This document shows positions 53,246 to 61,969 of a DNA stretch of 64,000 nucleotides, piece after piece. Source of the stretch: Chryseobacterium cheonjiense. Lineage in GTDB: Bacteria; Bacteroidota; Bacteroidia; Flavobacteriales; Weeksellaceae. The notes below the pieces were generated by a model, which was not told where the DNA came from, did not search any database, and worked only from the letters and a program-made list of their open reading frames with translations. How positions within the stretch are numbered: the first letter of the stretch is position 1; each line of letters begins with the position of its first letter. Both the position numbers and the translations under genes were made by a program. The DNA is taken from the NCBI RefSeq assembly GCF_012927265.1, contig NZ_JABBGF010000001.1:866502-930501 (forward strand), given 5' to 3'.

Positions 53246-56107
53246 GTGAGAAATTTTACAACGGTATTAAAAATTGCACCTGCATTTCTATTGGCAAGTG
53301 CAATGATTCATGCACAAACCAGTGACTCTGCAACCAAAGAGAAAAAAATTGAAGAGGTTGTATTGGTTGGTTATGGAGCGAAAAAGAAATCAGATCTTAC
53401 AGGATCAATTACGGCAGTTTCTGAAAAAGACTTCAACAAAGGAGCGATTGTTTCTGCTGACCAATTAATTGCTGGTAAAGCTCCTGGTGTGAGAATAACA
53501 AATTCAGGTGGTTCTCCGGATGCTGCACCAAATATTAGAATTAGAGGCGGATCTTCTTTTAGTGCTAATAATAATCCTTTGATTGTAATCGACGGTGTTC
53601 CATTGGATACCAATAATCCTGCGGGAGTTGCGAATCCATTAAATTTGATTAATCCAAATGATATTGAGTCTTTTTCAATATTAAAAGATGCTTCAGCAAC
53701 GGCAATTTACGGAAACAGGGGTTCTAATGGGGTTATTATCATTAAAACCAAAAGAGGAGGAGGAAAACTGAAAGTAACCTTGAATACGAATGTTTCGGTA
53801 GGTACTGTTACAAGATATGTTGACGTGATGAATGCCGATCAGTTTAAAAGTTTTATCAATCAGAATTATCCAAATTATAATTATTTATTGGGTGTCGGAG
53901 GAAGTGTCTCTAATCCTACCCAGCCGGGAACTATATATGACACTGACTGGCAGAAAGCAATCTACAGAAATTCAGTGTCGTCGGATAATAACCTAAGTAT
54001 TTCAGGCAGTTTATTTAATAAGATTCCTACTAGATTATCTGTAGGGTATAACAGAACTGAAGGTGTTATAAAAACCAGTGATTATGAGAGATTCTCGGCA
54101 GGCCTAAATATCACGCCTTCTTTTTTTGATAATCATTTGAAAATTGATTTCAGCTTAAAAGGGTTGGTTTCCAAGCTTAATGCTATTGACGATGGAGGAG
54201 CAATTGGAGGAGCAGTTAATATGAACCCGACCTTGCCAATTTACCTTTCTCAAACAAGTTTAACAGGTGGGGCATATGACAGATTTGGAGGGTATTATCA
54301 GAATACAGTTTTAACGGGTAATCAATACCTAATTCAAGGACAAAGTAATCCTTTAGCTATTCTTTTGCAAAGAGAATCTCCGCAAAGAATTTCTAAATTT
54401 CTAGGAAATGCGGAGATTAATTATAAATTCCATTTCTTACCGGATTTAAGAGCTATTGTAAACTTAGGATTGGAAGCATCACGATCCAACCTTAAAACAG
54501 TATACAGTAATAATGCTGTTGCCACATACAGAAATCCTCAAAATTCTGTTGCTCCTAACGATTACGTATTCAGTCCGGGGGTTGATTATGCAGAACATCA
54601 GAATATTGTTAATCAAACAATGGATGCTTACTTGGTGTATGAAAAAAAATATTCCGGATTTTTATCTCATTTCCTTGTTCAGGGAGGATATTCTTACCAG
54701 AACTTTAAGAATGACGGATATAAGGATAATTACAGATATGATGATGCAACCGGTTTAAGAGTTCCGAATCCTGGCACTGCACTGAACCCTAATAACAGAT
54801 ATTATAATGTATTGAATCTACAGTCATTCATTGGAAGAGCGAATATTGATTTTTATGATAAATATTTATTTACATTAAATTTCAGAGCAGATGCTTCATC
54901 ATTATTTCAGAAAGGTGAAAGATGGGGATATTTCCCGGGAGTGGGTTTTGCTTGGAAAGTTAATAAAGACTTCTTTAATAGTTCCCCAAATGTGAATGAT
55001 ATTAAATTAAGATTAGGATGGGGTAGAACGGGTAACGCAGATATTGTTGGTGTTGCAGGGTTTTATCCTTCCAGCCCATACTTCTCTATTGGGGGTTCAA
55101 ATTCTCAATATTTTCCTGGGGTAGGTACTTATAGTGCATTAGCATTTAATCCTGGATTAACTTGGGAAACAACAGACACATGGAACGGAGGTATTGATTT
55201 TTCTTTCTTTAGACAGGAAAGATTATCAGGAAGTATAGATGTTTATTCAAGAAAAACAACTAATCTTCTTGCTAAAGTACCTTTGCCGTCCGGGCAGGGA
55301 TTAACAAACGAATTTACTGAAAATGTAGGGTCTTTAGAAAATAAAGGAGTTGAATTGAATCTAACCGTAGTTCCTGTAAAAAATGAAAACCTAAACTGGT
55401 CGGTATCAGGTAATTTTGGATATAATGATGCTAAAATTGTTGATCTTGGAGATGTAAGTTATTTCCCAGATAACTCCAGTACGTTGCCAATCGGAACTGG
55501 GATTAAAATTGCGAATAATGCTGTAAGCTATCAGCCTTATTCTGCCTGGGTATTACAGCAGGTATATGATTCTAATGGAAATCCTCTTGATAATGTTTAT
55601 GTTGACAGAAATAATGATGGAATCATTAATGAAAATGACAGGTATTACAAAGCAATCAGACCAAGATGGACTTATGGTTTCAGTACCTCTTTAAATTATA
55701 AAAACTGGGATTTGAATGCCGCTTTCAGAGGACAGATTGGAGGATTGATTTACAATACAAGAAAACTTGCTCAAGGATTCAAAAGTTACACCGTTCCTCA
55801 AAATTCACAAAATTTGAATAACGTTCTGGTATCTACTGCAGATTCTCCATTTACGCTTTCCGATAATTTATATTTCTCGGATTACTTCCTGGAAGATGCT
55901 TCGTTTTTAAAACTGGATAACGTAACAGTTGGTTATTTATTTAAAAATGTGTTTAAAAGTACAAATGTAAGAGTATATGCATCGGTAAACAACGTTTACA
56001 CATGGACCAATTATTCTGGTCAGGATCCTGAAAATTTTAACGGAATTGATAATAATTTTTATCCAAGACCAAGAACATATACAATTGGATTTAACTTTAA
56101 TTTCTAA
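53246..56107 (+). CDS. SusC-like TonB-dependent outer membrane transporter
   Basis: 953 residues from a GTG start (MRNFTTVLKIAPAFLLASAMIHAQ signal). A TonB-box-like EEVVLVGYG is at 36-44. The plug follows (GAIVSADQLIAGKAPGVRI, IRGGSSFSANNNPLIVIDGVPL), then a long barrel to the terminal Phe (FNFNF). The usual N-terminal carboxypeptidase-D-like regulatory domain is missing: the box comes almost immediately after the signal. Imports large maltodextrins with SusD. The upstream region has a 7-codon ORF (MMKKVTI) at 53211-53234, possibly a relic. Confidence 0.92.
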   Translation: MRNFTTVLKIAPAFLLASAMIHAQTSDSATKEKKIEEVVLVGYGAKKKSDLTGSITAVSEKDFNKGAIVSADQLIAGKAPGVRITNSGGSPDAAPNIRIRGGSSFSANNNPLIVIDGVPLDTNNPAGVANPLNLINPNDIESFSILKDASATAIYGNRGSNGVIIIKTKRGGGKLKVTLNTNVSVGTVTRYVDVMNADQFKSFINQNYPNYNYLLGVGGSVSNPTQPGTIYDTDWQKAIYRNSVSSDNNLSISGSLFNKIPTRLSVGYNRTEGVIKTSDYERFSAGLNITPSFFDNHLKIDFSLKGLVSKLNAIDDGGAIGGAVNMNPTLPIYLSQTSLTGGAYDRFGGYYQNTVLTGNQYLIQGQSNPLAILLQRESPQRISKFLGNAEINYKFHFLPDLRAIVNLGLEASRSNLKTVYSNNAVATYRNPQNSVAPNDYVFSPGVDYAEHQNIVNQTMDAYLVYEKKYSGFLSHFLVQGGYSYQNFKNDGYKDNYRYDDATGLRVPNPGTALNPNNRYYNVLNLQSFIGRANIDFYDKYLFTLNFRADASSLFQKGERWGYFPGVGFAWKVNKDFFNSSPNVNDIKLRLGWGRTGNADIVGVAGFYPSSPYFSIGGSNSQYFPGVGTYSALAFNPGLTWETTDTWNGGIDFSFFRQERLSGSIDVYSRKTTNLLAKVPLPSGQGLTNEFTENVGSLENKGVELNLTVVPVKNENLNWSVSGNFGYNDAKIVDLGDVSYFPDNSSTLPIGTGIKIANNAVSYQPYSAWVLQQVYDSNGNPLDNVYVDRNNDGIINENDRYYKAIRPRWTYGFSTSLNYKNWDLNAAFRGQIGGLIYNTRKLAQGFKSYTVPQNSQNLNNVLVSTADSPFTLSDNLYFSDYFLEDASFLKLDNVTVGYLFKNVFKSTNVRVYASVNNVYTWTNYSGQDPENFNGIDNNFYPRPRTYTIGFNFNF

Positions 56108-56118
56108 AAAATACTAAA

Positions 56119-57678
56119 ATGAAAAATATTAAATATAAAGTACTTACTCTTCTCACATTTCTGGCTGTGAATACAGCTTGTATTAGCGATTTAGATACAG
56201 AACCTAAAGTAGAATTAACCTTGGAAAACCTTCTGGCAGCTGATCCTAATGCGGTAGAAGGATTGCTTTCAAGATTATATGCCAGCTTTGCTCTTTCGAG
56301 TGTGGAAGGACCGGATAAATCTGATATCTCAGGCGCAGACCCGGGAGAATCTCCGTTTGTAAGAGGTTTGGTAAACCTTCAGGATTTTACCGCAGATGAT
56401 ATGAAGAACAGATGGGGAGATAATGGATTGGATCAGCTTACAACGACTTCAAACTGGACATCCAATAATAAATTCTTCAAATATGTTTATGACAGAATCT
56501 ATTATACGATTCCACAGGCTACCAATTTAATTCTAATCATGAAGAGTGGCCAGGTTAATTATGCAAATAAAGATCAGGTTGTTGACGAATTAAGATTTTT
56601 AAGAGCTTTATCATACTACTATTTAATCGATTTTTTTGGAAAAGGAGTATTGGTAAAAGATGATAACTTTAATACCAGCGCACTTTTACCGGAAACTTCA
56701 AGAAAAGATCTTTTCAATTATGTTGAAAGTGAGCTTTTGGCAATTGAGTCTACTTTACCTGCAACGAACTCTTATGGTAGAGCAAACAAATCTTGTGCGA
56801 GAATGCTTTTGGCTAAATTATATCTTAATGCAGAAGTGTATACAGGAACAGCCAGATATAATGATGCTGCAACCTATATCAATAAAATTATCAATGAAGG
56901 AGGATATCAGCTGGAGTCTAATATCAGGAAAAACTTTTCATCTGATAACAATACGTCCAAAGAAATAATTTTTCCGCTTCTTGCAGATGCAGTTTCCAGC
57001 CAGAGTTTTGGAAATACCACTTATCTTGTAAATGGTAGCCTTAGCACAGATACTATGGTGCCTGCAAATTTCGGAGCTTTAGAAGGATGGGCAGGTCACA
57101 GAGCTACAAAAGCCTGGTACGGTCTGTTCGGAAATAGTGTTGCAGATCTTCAGGCAAGTACTGATAAAAGAGCAAAATTGTTCTGGACTCAGGGGCACAA
57201 CTGGGAAATGAATGACTATAAAGCATGGACTGATGGATTACCATCGGATAAATTCTGGAATAAGGATTCTAACGGAAATGGTGGTGCAACTAAATTCTCA
57301 TCAACAGATTTCCCGTTATTCAGATTAGCTGATGTTTATTTAATGTATGCCGAATGTGCATTAAGAGGAGCCACAGGAACTTCTGTTTCTCAGGGATTAA
57401 CTTATGTCAACCAGGTTAGAGCAAGATCAAGTGCTACAGCATTAACTTCTATCACATTAAATAGTCTTCTTGATGAAAGAGCAAGAGAACTTAATTTTGA
57501 AGGTATGAGAAGACAAGACCTGATAAGATTTGGGAAATTCACAGGTGCCAGTTATCTATGGCCATGGAAAGGCGGTGTAAAAAATGGAACCTCAATTTCC
57601 GATAACTACAAGTTGTTCCCGATTCCAAGTTCAGCACTACAATCAAATCCTAATTTAACACAAAACCCTGGTTATTAA
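56119..57678 (+). CDS. SusD/RagB family glycan-binding lipoprotein
   Basis: 519 residues with a lipobox (AVNTACISDL, Cys 22), the SusD N-terminal part with DAVEGLLSRLYASFALS, TPR-like helices and the RagB signature RFLRALSYYYLIDFFGKGVLV and VNQVRARSSATALTSITLNSLLDERARELNFEG. It caps the SusC barrel and binds starch oligosaccharides. It follows SusC after 11 bases and precedes the SusE-like gene after 18, so one operon. Confidence 0.93.
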   Translation: MKNIKYKVLTLLTFLAVNTACISDLDTEPKVELTLENLLAADPNAVEGLLSRLYASFALSSVEGPDKSDISGADPGESPFVRGLVNLQDFTADDMKNRWGDNGLDQLTTTSNWTSNNKFFKYVYDRIYYTIPQATNLILIMKSGQVNYANKDQVVDELRFLRALSYYYLIDFFGKGVLVKDDNFNTSALLPETSRKDLFNYVESELLAIESTLPATNSYGRANKSCARMLLAKLYLNAEVYTGTARYNDAATYINKIINEGGYQLESNIRKNFSSDNNTSKEIIFPLLADAVSSQSFGNTTYLVNGSLSTDTMVPANFGALEGWAGHRATKAWYGLFGNSVADLQASTDKRAKLFWTQGHNWEMNDYKAWTDGLPSDKFWNKDSNGNGGATKFSSTDFPLFRLADVYLMYAECALRGATGTSVSQGLTYVNQVRARSSATALTSITLNSLLDERARELNFEGMRRQDLIRFGKFTGASYLWPWKGGVKNGTSISDNYKLFPIPSSALQSNPNLTQNPGY

Positions 57679-57696
57679 TTTTAAAAAGAAACTATA

Positions 57697-58809
57697 ATGA
57701 AAAAAATATTTAATGTTTTTTTAGTAGTACTGGTAGGGCTTTATCTTACCTCATGTGCTAAAGAAGATGATAAAATAGAACTAAATAATACATCGCAGGG
57801 AAAATTATCTGCAGATAAAACATCCGTTGTTTTAAATGAAACTATCGCAGATCAAGCTGCCCTGACCTTTACATGGGTAAATCCAACTTTTAGCCCTAAT
57901 GTTAAGATGGCAAACTCATTGCAATTTGGCGTTGCGGGTACAAATTTTTCTCAAAGTGTATTGCAGGATTTACCCGTAGATAATAATACTATTTCTGTAA
58001 CGCATCTTCAGCTAAATAATATCTTGGCACAAATGAGTGTGGCAGCAAACGTTGCTAAACCTATCGAAGTCAGAATGAGATCTGCTTTGAACAGTACAAC
58101 ATTTTATTACTCAAATGTACTTACTGTAAACATGACCGCATATACTCCAAATCCGGATTTAGTATATCCTAAAATAAATGTTCCTGGAGGATATGCCGGT
58201 GCGGCTGGATATGCAGACTGGAATCCGGCGAATGCCCCAAATTTATTCTCTCCTGAAAAAAATAACAAATACAGAGGATTTATTTATGTAACTAATCCTA
58301 ATAGTGAGTACAAGTTTACCATTAATCAGGACTGGGCAGGAGATAAAGGAGACGATGGTACATTTACAGGAAAACTGGTAGAAACAGGAGAGCAGAATGT
58401 GAAAGCAGCTTTGGCAGGAACATATTACCTAAAAGTTGACTGGACTGGAAATACGTACTCTGCTACAATGGCTAACTTTGGAGTTATCGGAGATGCAACG
58501 CCTACAGGTTGGGGTTCGGATACAAATTTTGTCTACAATCCTGCTACCAAAACATATGTAATTAATTCTATCGCTTTAAGCAATTCAGGAGTTTTTAAAT
58601 TCAGAGCAAATGATGATTGGGCAATCAAGTTTCAGCCAGAATCAGCAGATGAGACAATTGTATCAGGAACTGCAATAAAAACATTCCTTAACACTGAAGG
58701 AACTGTAAATGGAGATCCAAGCTATAAAGTTTCTCAGGCTGGAAATTATAAGATAGAACTGGATTTACATAATTCAGCATACTATAAATTAACAATTACT
58801 AAATTGTAA
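57697..58809 (+). CDS. SusE-like outer membrane starch-binding lipoprotein
   Basis: 370 residues, lipobox LTSCAKE (Cys 20). The N-terminal SusE domain (LSADKTSVVLNETIADQAALTFTW) is followed by an Ig-like middle and a C-terminal SusE/SusF carbohydrate-binding part (GVIGDATPTGWGSDTNFVYNPATKTYVINSIALSNSGVFKFRANDDWAI). These surface proteins hold starch near the cell. It ends the SusC-D-E unit; a terminator hairpin at 58829-58854 stands before GH97. Confidence 0.85.
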   Translation: MKKIFNVFLVVLVGLYLTSCAKEDDKIELNNTSQGKLSADKTSVVLNETIADQAALTFTWVNPTFSPNVKMANSLQFGVAGTNFSQSVLQDLPVDNNTISVTHLQLNNILAQMSVAANVAKPIEVRMRSALNSTTFYYSNVLTVNMTAYTPNPDLVYPKINVPGGYAGAAGYADWNPANAPNLFSPEKNNKYRGFIYVTNPNSEYKFTINQDWAGDKGDDGTFTGKLVETGEQNVKAALAGTYYLKVDWTGNTYSATMANFGVIGDATPTGWGSDTNFVYNPATKTYVINSIALSNSGVFKFRANDDWAIKFQPESADETIVSGTAIKTFLNTEGTVNGDPSYKVSQAGNYKIELDLHNSAYYKLTITKL

Positions 58810-58828
58810 AAATATAAAATAACATAGC

Positions 58829-58854
58829 AAAGTGTTGCTGAAAAGCAGCACTTT
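58829..58854 (+). terminator. Terminator after the susC-D-E unit
   Basis: An 11-bp stem (58829-58839 with 58844-58854, one G-U pair), GAAA-type loop and T-rich tail. Partial read-through to GH97 is likely. Confidence 0.7.
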
Positions 58855-58885
58855 CTTTATTTTTAGACGTTTATAAATAATCATT

Positions 58886-61042
58886 ATGAAGAAAATTACA
58901 GTGGGAGCATTATTGTTCTCGACAATGTTTGTTGGTATTAATGCCCAATCTTTACAATCACCGGACGGGAAGTTTGAGATGAACTTCCAGCTAAAGCAGG
59001 GAATCCCGTATTACAACCTAAAGTATAACGGAAATGTAGTGGTGGAGGATTCTAAATTGGGCCTGAGATTATTTAAAGATACCGCCATTAAATTTGCCTC
59101 GGAGATTGCTAAACCCGAAGATGCAAAGTTTGACCTGAACAACGGCTTTACCAAAACAGAAGAAAAAAGGGATTCTAAAAATGAAACCTGGCAGCCTGTG
59201 TTGGGAGAGAAGAAAAACTACATCAATCAATATAATGAATTGGCGGTAACCCTTCATCAAGACGCTACCGATAGAAATATTGTAGTTAAGTTCAGATTGT
59301 TCAATGACGGGTTAGGTTTCCGATATGAATTTCCACAGCAGAAAAACCTTAATTATTTTGTCATCCGTGAAGAAGATTCTGAAATTGATTTTCCAACGGA
59401 TATGAAAGCTTGGTGGATTGCAGCCGATTATGATTCCCAGGAATACCAGCCGCAGACAACAAAAATTTCTGAAATTCCGGCAAGATGGCCTAATTCATTC
59501 GACAGTAATGCGTCGCAGCAAATGGTGCCGAATGCCGTTCAGTCGCCTTTAATGCTGAAAAAAGAAGGAAAAGATCCTTTGTACGTAAACGTTGGTGAAG
59601 CTGCGGTGTTAAATTATCCTGCTTCACATCTTGAAGTAGATCCGATTAATTTTAAATTTAAAACACACTTAACTCCCGACAGACAGGGTGCAAAAGGATA
59701 CATCCAAACCTCTTCCGTTTCCCCATGGAGAACTATTATTGTTTCCCCGAAAGCTGAAGAAGTTTTAGCATCTAAAATGATGTTCAACCTGAATGAACCT
59801 ACAAAATATACAGACACCTCGTACATTCACCCTACAAAATATATGGGTGTCTGGTGGGAAATGATCATCGGAAAATCTCAGTGGGCGTATTCCACCGCTG
59901 AAAACGTTCATATTGGAGTGACGGATTTTTCCAAACTAACACCCAATGGAAAACATGCCGCAAATAATACGAAAGTAAAAGAATACATTGATTTTGCTGC
60001 GGCCAACGGTTTCGGAGGACTTTTAATTGAAGGCTGGAATGCCGGATGGGAAGACTGGTTCGGACATTCAAAAGAATTTGTTTTCGATTTCATCACTCCG
60101 TATCCTGATTTTGATATCAAAATGCTGAATGAATATGCACATTCAAAAGGAATTAAGCTCATCATGCACCACGAAACCTCAGGTTCGGCCACGAATTACG
60201 AAAGATGGGCAGACAAAGCTTTTAAATTAATGAATGATTATGGTTATGATGCCGTGAAAACCGGTTATGTAGGAGACATTATCCCAAGAGGTGAGCATCA
60301 TTATTCCCAATGGACCATCAACCATTTCTACAGGATTGCTGAGAAAGCCAATGAGTATAAGATCATGGTAAATTCCCATGAGTCGGTAAGACCGGGAGGA
60401 GAAAGCAGAACCTATCCGAACTGGATCTCTGCAGAAGCAGCAAGAGGAACAGAATTTGAAGCCTTTGCCGGAAACAATCCGGATCACCAGACGATTCTTC
60501 CGTTCACGAGATGGATGGGAGGACCGATGGATTATACACCGGGGATTTTCCAGACTAAACTGGATTATTATTTCCCGGGAGACAATCGTTTTGTAAAAAC
60601 AACGCTGGTAAAACAGCTCGCTTTGTATGTGGTGATGTACATGCCGCTTCAGATGGCTGCAGATTTACCGGAGAACTACCAGAAACACATGGATGCTTTC
60701 CAGTTTATTAAAGATGTGGCTGCAGACTGGGATGATACAAAGATTTTATCAGCAGAGCCGGGAGATTATATCATCACGGCCAGAAAAGCAAAAGGTACAG
60801 AAAACTGGTTTGTAGGAGGAATCACCGACGAAAACAAACGTGATTACACGGTAGATTTTTCATTTTTAGATAAAGGAAAAAAATACGAAGCCACGATTTA
60901 TGAAGATGGGAAAGACGCGGATTACATCAACAATCCACAGAGTTACAACATCTACAAAAAGCAGATCACGAGTAAGTCTAAAATCAATTTTAAAATGGTA
61001 AGAAGCGGAGGTTTCGCAATCTCTATCAAGCCTGTAAAATAA
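58886..61042 (+). CDS. Glycoside hydrolase family 97 (SusB-like alpha-glucosidase)
   Basis: 718 residues with a signal peptide ending NAQ. It has the GH97 architecture: N-terminal beta-sandwich (LGLRLFKDTAIKFA), catalytic barrel with NGFGGLLIEGWNAGWEDWFGHS, LIMHHETSGSATNYERW and MVNSHESVRPGG, and a C-terminal sandwich. The Glu in HHETSG and SHESVRP match the base Glu pair of inverting SusB, so it probably splits maltodextrins with inversion. It is periplasmic and acts on products imported by SusC. Confidence 0.92.
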   Translation: MKKITVGALLFSTMFVGINAQSLQSPDGKFEMNFQLKQGIPYYNLKYNGNVVVEDSKLGLRLFKDTAIKFASEIAKPEDAKFDLNNGFTKTEEKRDSKNETWQPVLGEKKNYINQYNELAVTLHQDATDRNIVVKFRLFNDGLGFRYEFPQQKNLNYFVIREEDSEIDFPTDMKAWWIAADYDSQEYQPQTTKISEIPARWPNSFDSNASQQMVPNAVQSPLMLKKEGKDPLYVNVGEAAVLNYPASHLEVDPINFKFKTHLTPDRQGAKGYIQTSSVSPWRTIIVSPKAEEVLASKMMFNLNEPTKYTDTSYIHPTKYMGVWWEMIIGKSQWAYSTAENVHIGVTDFSKLTPNGKHAANNTKVKEYIDFAAANGFGGLLIEGWNAGWEDWFGHSKEFVFDFITPYPDFDIKMLNEYAHSKGIKLIMHHETSGSATNYERWADKAFKLMNDYGYDAVKTGYVGDIIPRGEHHYSQWTINHFYRIAEKANEYKIMVNSHESVRPGGESRTYPNWISAEAARGTEFEAFAGNNPDHQTILPFTRWMGGPMDYTPGIFQTKLDYYFPGDNRFVKTTLVKQLALYVVMYMPLQMAADLPENYQKHMDAFQFIKDVAADWDDTKILSAEPGDYIITARKAKGTENWFVGGITDENKRDYTVDFSFLDKGKKYEATIYEDGKDADYINNPQSYNIYKKQITSKSKINFKMVRSGGFAISIKPVK

Positions 61043-61054
61043 TTTTAAATAATT

Positions 61055-61084
61055 AAAACCTTACAGATTTTCTGTAGGGTTTTT
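61055..61084 (+). terminator. Terminator after the GH97 gene
   Basis: A 13-bp stem (61055-61067 with 61071-61083, one G-U pair) with a T-run. Confidence 0.75.
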
Positions 61085-61099
61085 TTAACACAAATTCCT

Positions 61100-61570
61100 A
61101 TGATAAAAAGAATTATAAATCCCATTCAAATGCCATTTTGGTGGCAGGATTTTCTGTTTACTATTCCCAGAATAGTGTGTGGATATTTACTGACTAGCGA
61201 CTTTGGAGCCGCAAAATTTGGTTTGCCATGGTCCCCGGAAGATAACAATTTGAAATTTTTTGAAGTAGCATTCTGGTTTCCAAATGATGTTTCTGAATAC
61301 GGAGGGATTTTTGCAATGTTTCCCGCATTCTTTGCGTGGATGGGAGCATTCAGTGAAGGAGTGGGAGGGATTTTTTTATTATTGGGACTGTTTACCAGAC
61401 CTTTCGCAGTTCTTATTTTCATTACCATGTTCGTAGCTGCATTTTTTCAGCAGGCAAATCAAGGTGTCTGGAATATGTTGCCGGCAATGGGAATTATGTG
61501 GTTGAGTTTATTTTATATCATTTTAGGCTCAGGAAGATTGGGATTAGATTATCTAATTGCTAAAAAATGA
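61100..61570 (+). CDS. DoxX-family membrane protein
   Basis: 156 residues with four hydrophobic helices and the DoxX features RIVCGYLLTSDFGAAKFGLPW, GGIFAMFPAFFAWMGAFSEGVGGIFLLLGLFTRPFAVLIFITM and a second conserved helix pair. DoxX proteins have roles from quinone handling to oxidative-stress response; its place inside a starch locus is unusual and not explained. The stop is four bases before the next gene's start, so the two are translationally coupled. Confidence 0.75.
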   Translation: MIKRIINPIQMPFWWQDFLFTIPRIVCGYLLTSDFGAAKFGLPWSPEDNNLKFFEVAFWFPNDVSEYGGIFAMFPAFFAWMGAFSEGVGGIFLLLGLFTRPFAVLIFITMFVAAFFQQANQGVWNMLPAMGIMWLSLFYIILGSGRLGLDYLIAKK

Positions 61571-61574
61571 GCAG

Positions 61575-61934
61575 ATGAATAAAATAGTACTTCTTATAAT
61601 CTCTTGTTTTATAATGAGTAGCTGCGTTCAGAAGGCATATAAGCAGACTGTAATTTACACACTCAAAGTTCCCGCCCAGACAGAAGTTAAATCCATTGGG
61701 ATAAGGGGAAGCGATAAACCTTTGAACTGGGAGCAGGATACCGAACTCGAAAAAATAAATGGCGATAATGTATATCAGGCGGAAGTAACCTATTTAACGG
61801 GTTATAAATTCACGGAAGTAAAATTTACATTGAATGGAGAATATGAACTTCAAAATATGCCGAATCGGAGGGTGGAATTTAAAAATTCGGGAATAACACA
61901 CTACAATGCGGTTTTTAATAGGCCGGTAAAATAA
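61575..61934 (+). CDS. Small starch-binding-like lipoprotein (CBM20-like)
   Basis: 119 residues from MNKIVLLIISCFIMSSC (lipobox at Cys 17); the six earlier codons are implausible. The mature domain, YTLKVPAQTEVKSIGIRGSDKPLNWEQDTELEKINGDNVYQAEVTYLTGYKFTEVKFTLN (in parts), has the strand order and GSDKPLNW..  of a CBM20-like starch-binding module. Together with the SusE-like protein it may help starch capture at the surface. DoxX precedes it by four bases, the amylase follows after 35. Confidence 0.6.
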   Translation: MNKIVLLIISCFIMSSCVQKAYKQTVIYTLKVPAQTEVKSIGIRGSDKPLNWEQDTELEKINGDNVYQAEVTYLTGYKFTEVKFTLNGEYELQNMPNRRVEFKNSGITHYNAVFNRPVK

Positions 61935-61969
61935 TATTTAATCACTCATGTAATTTTTAATAAATAATT

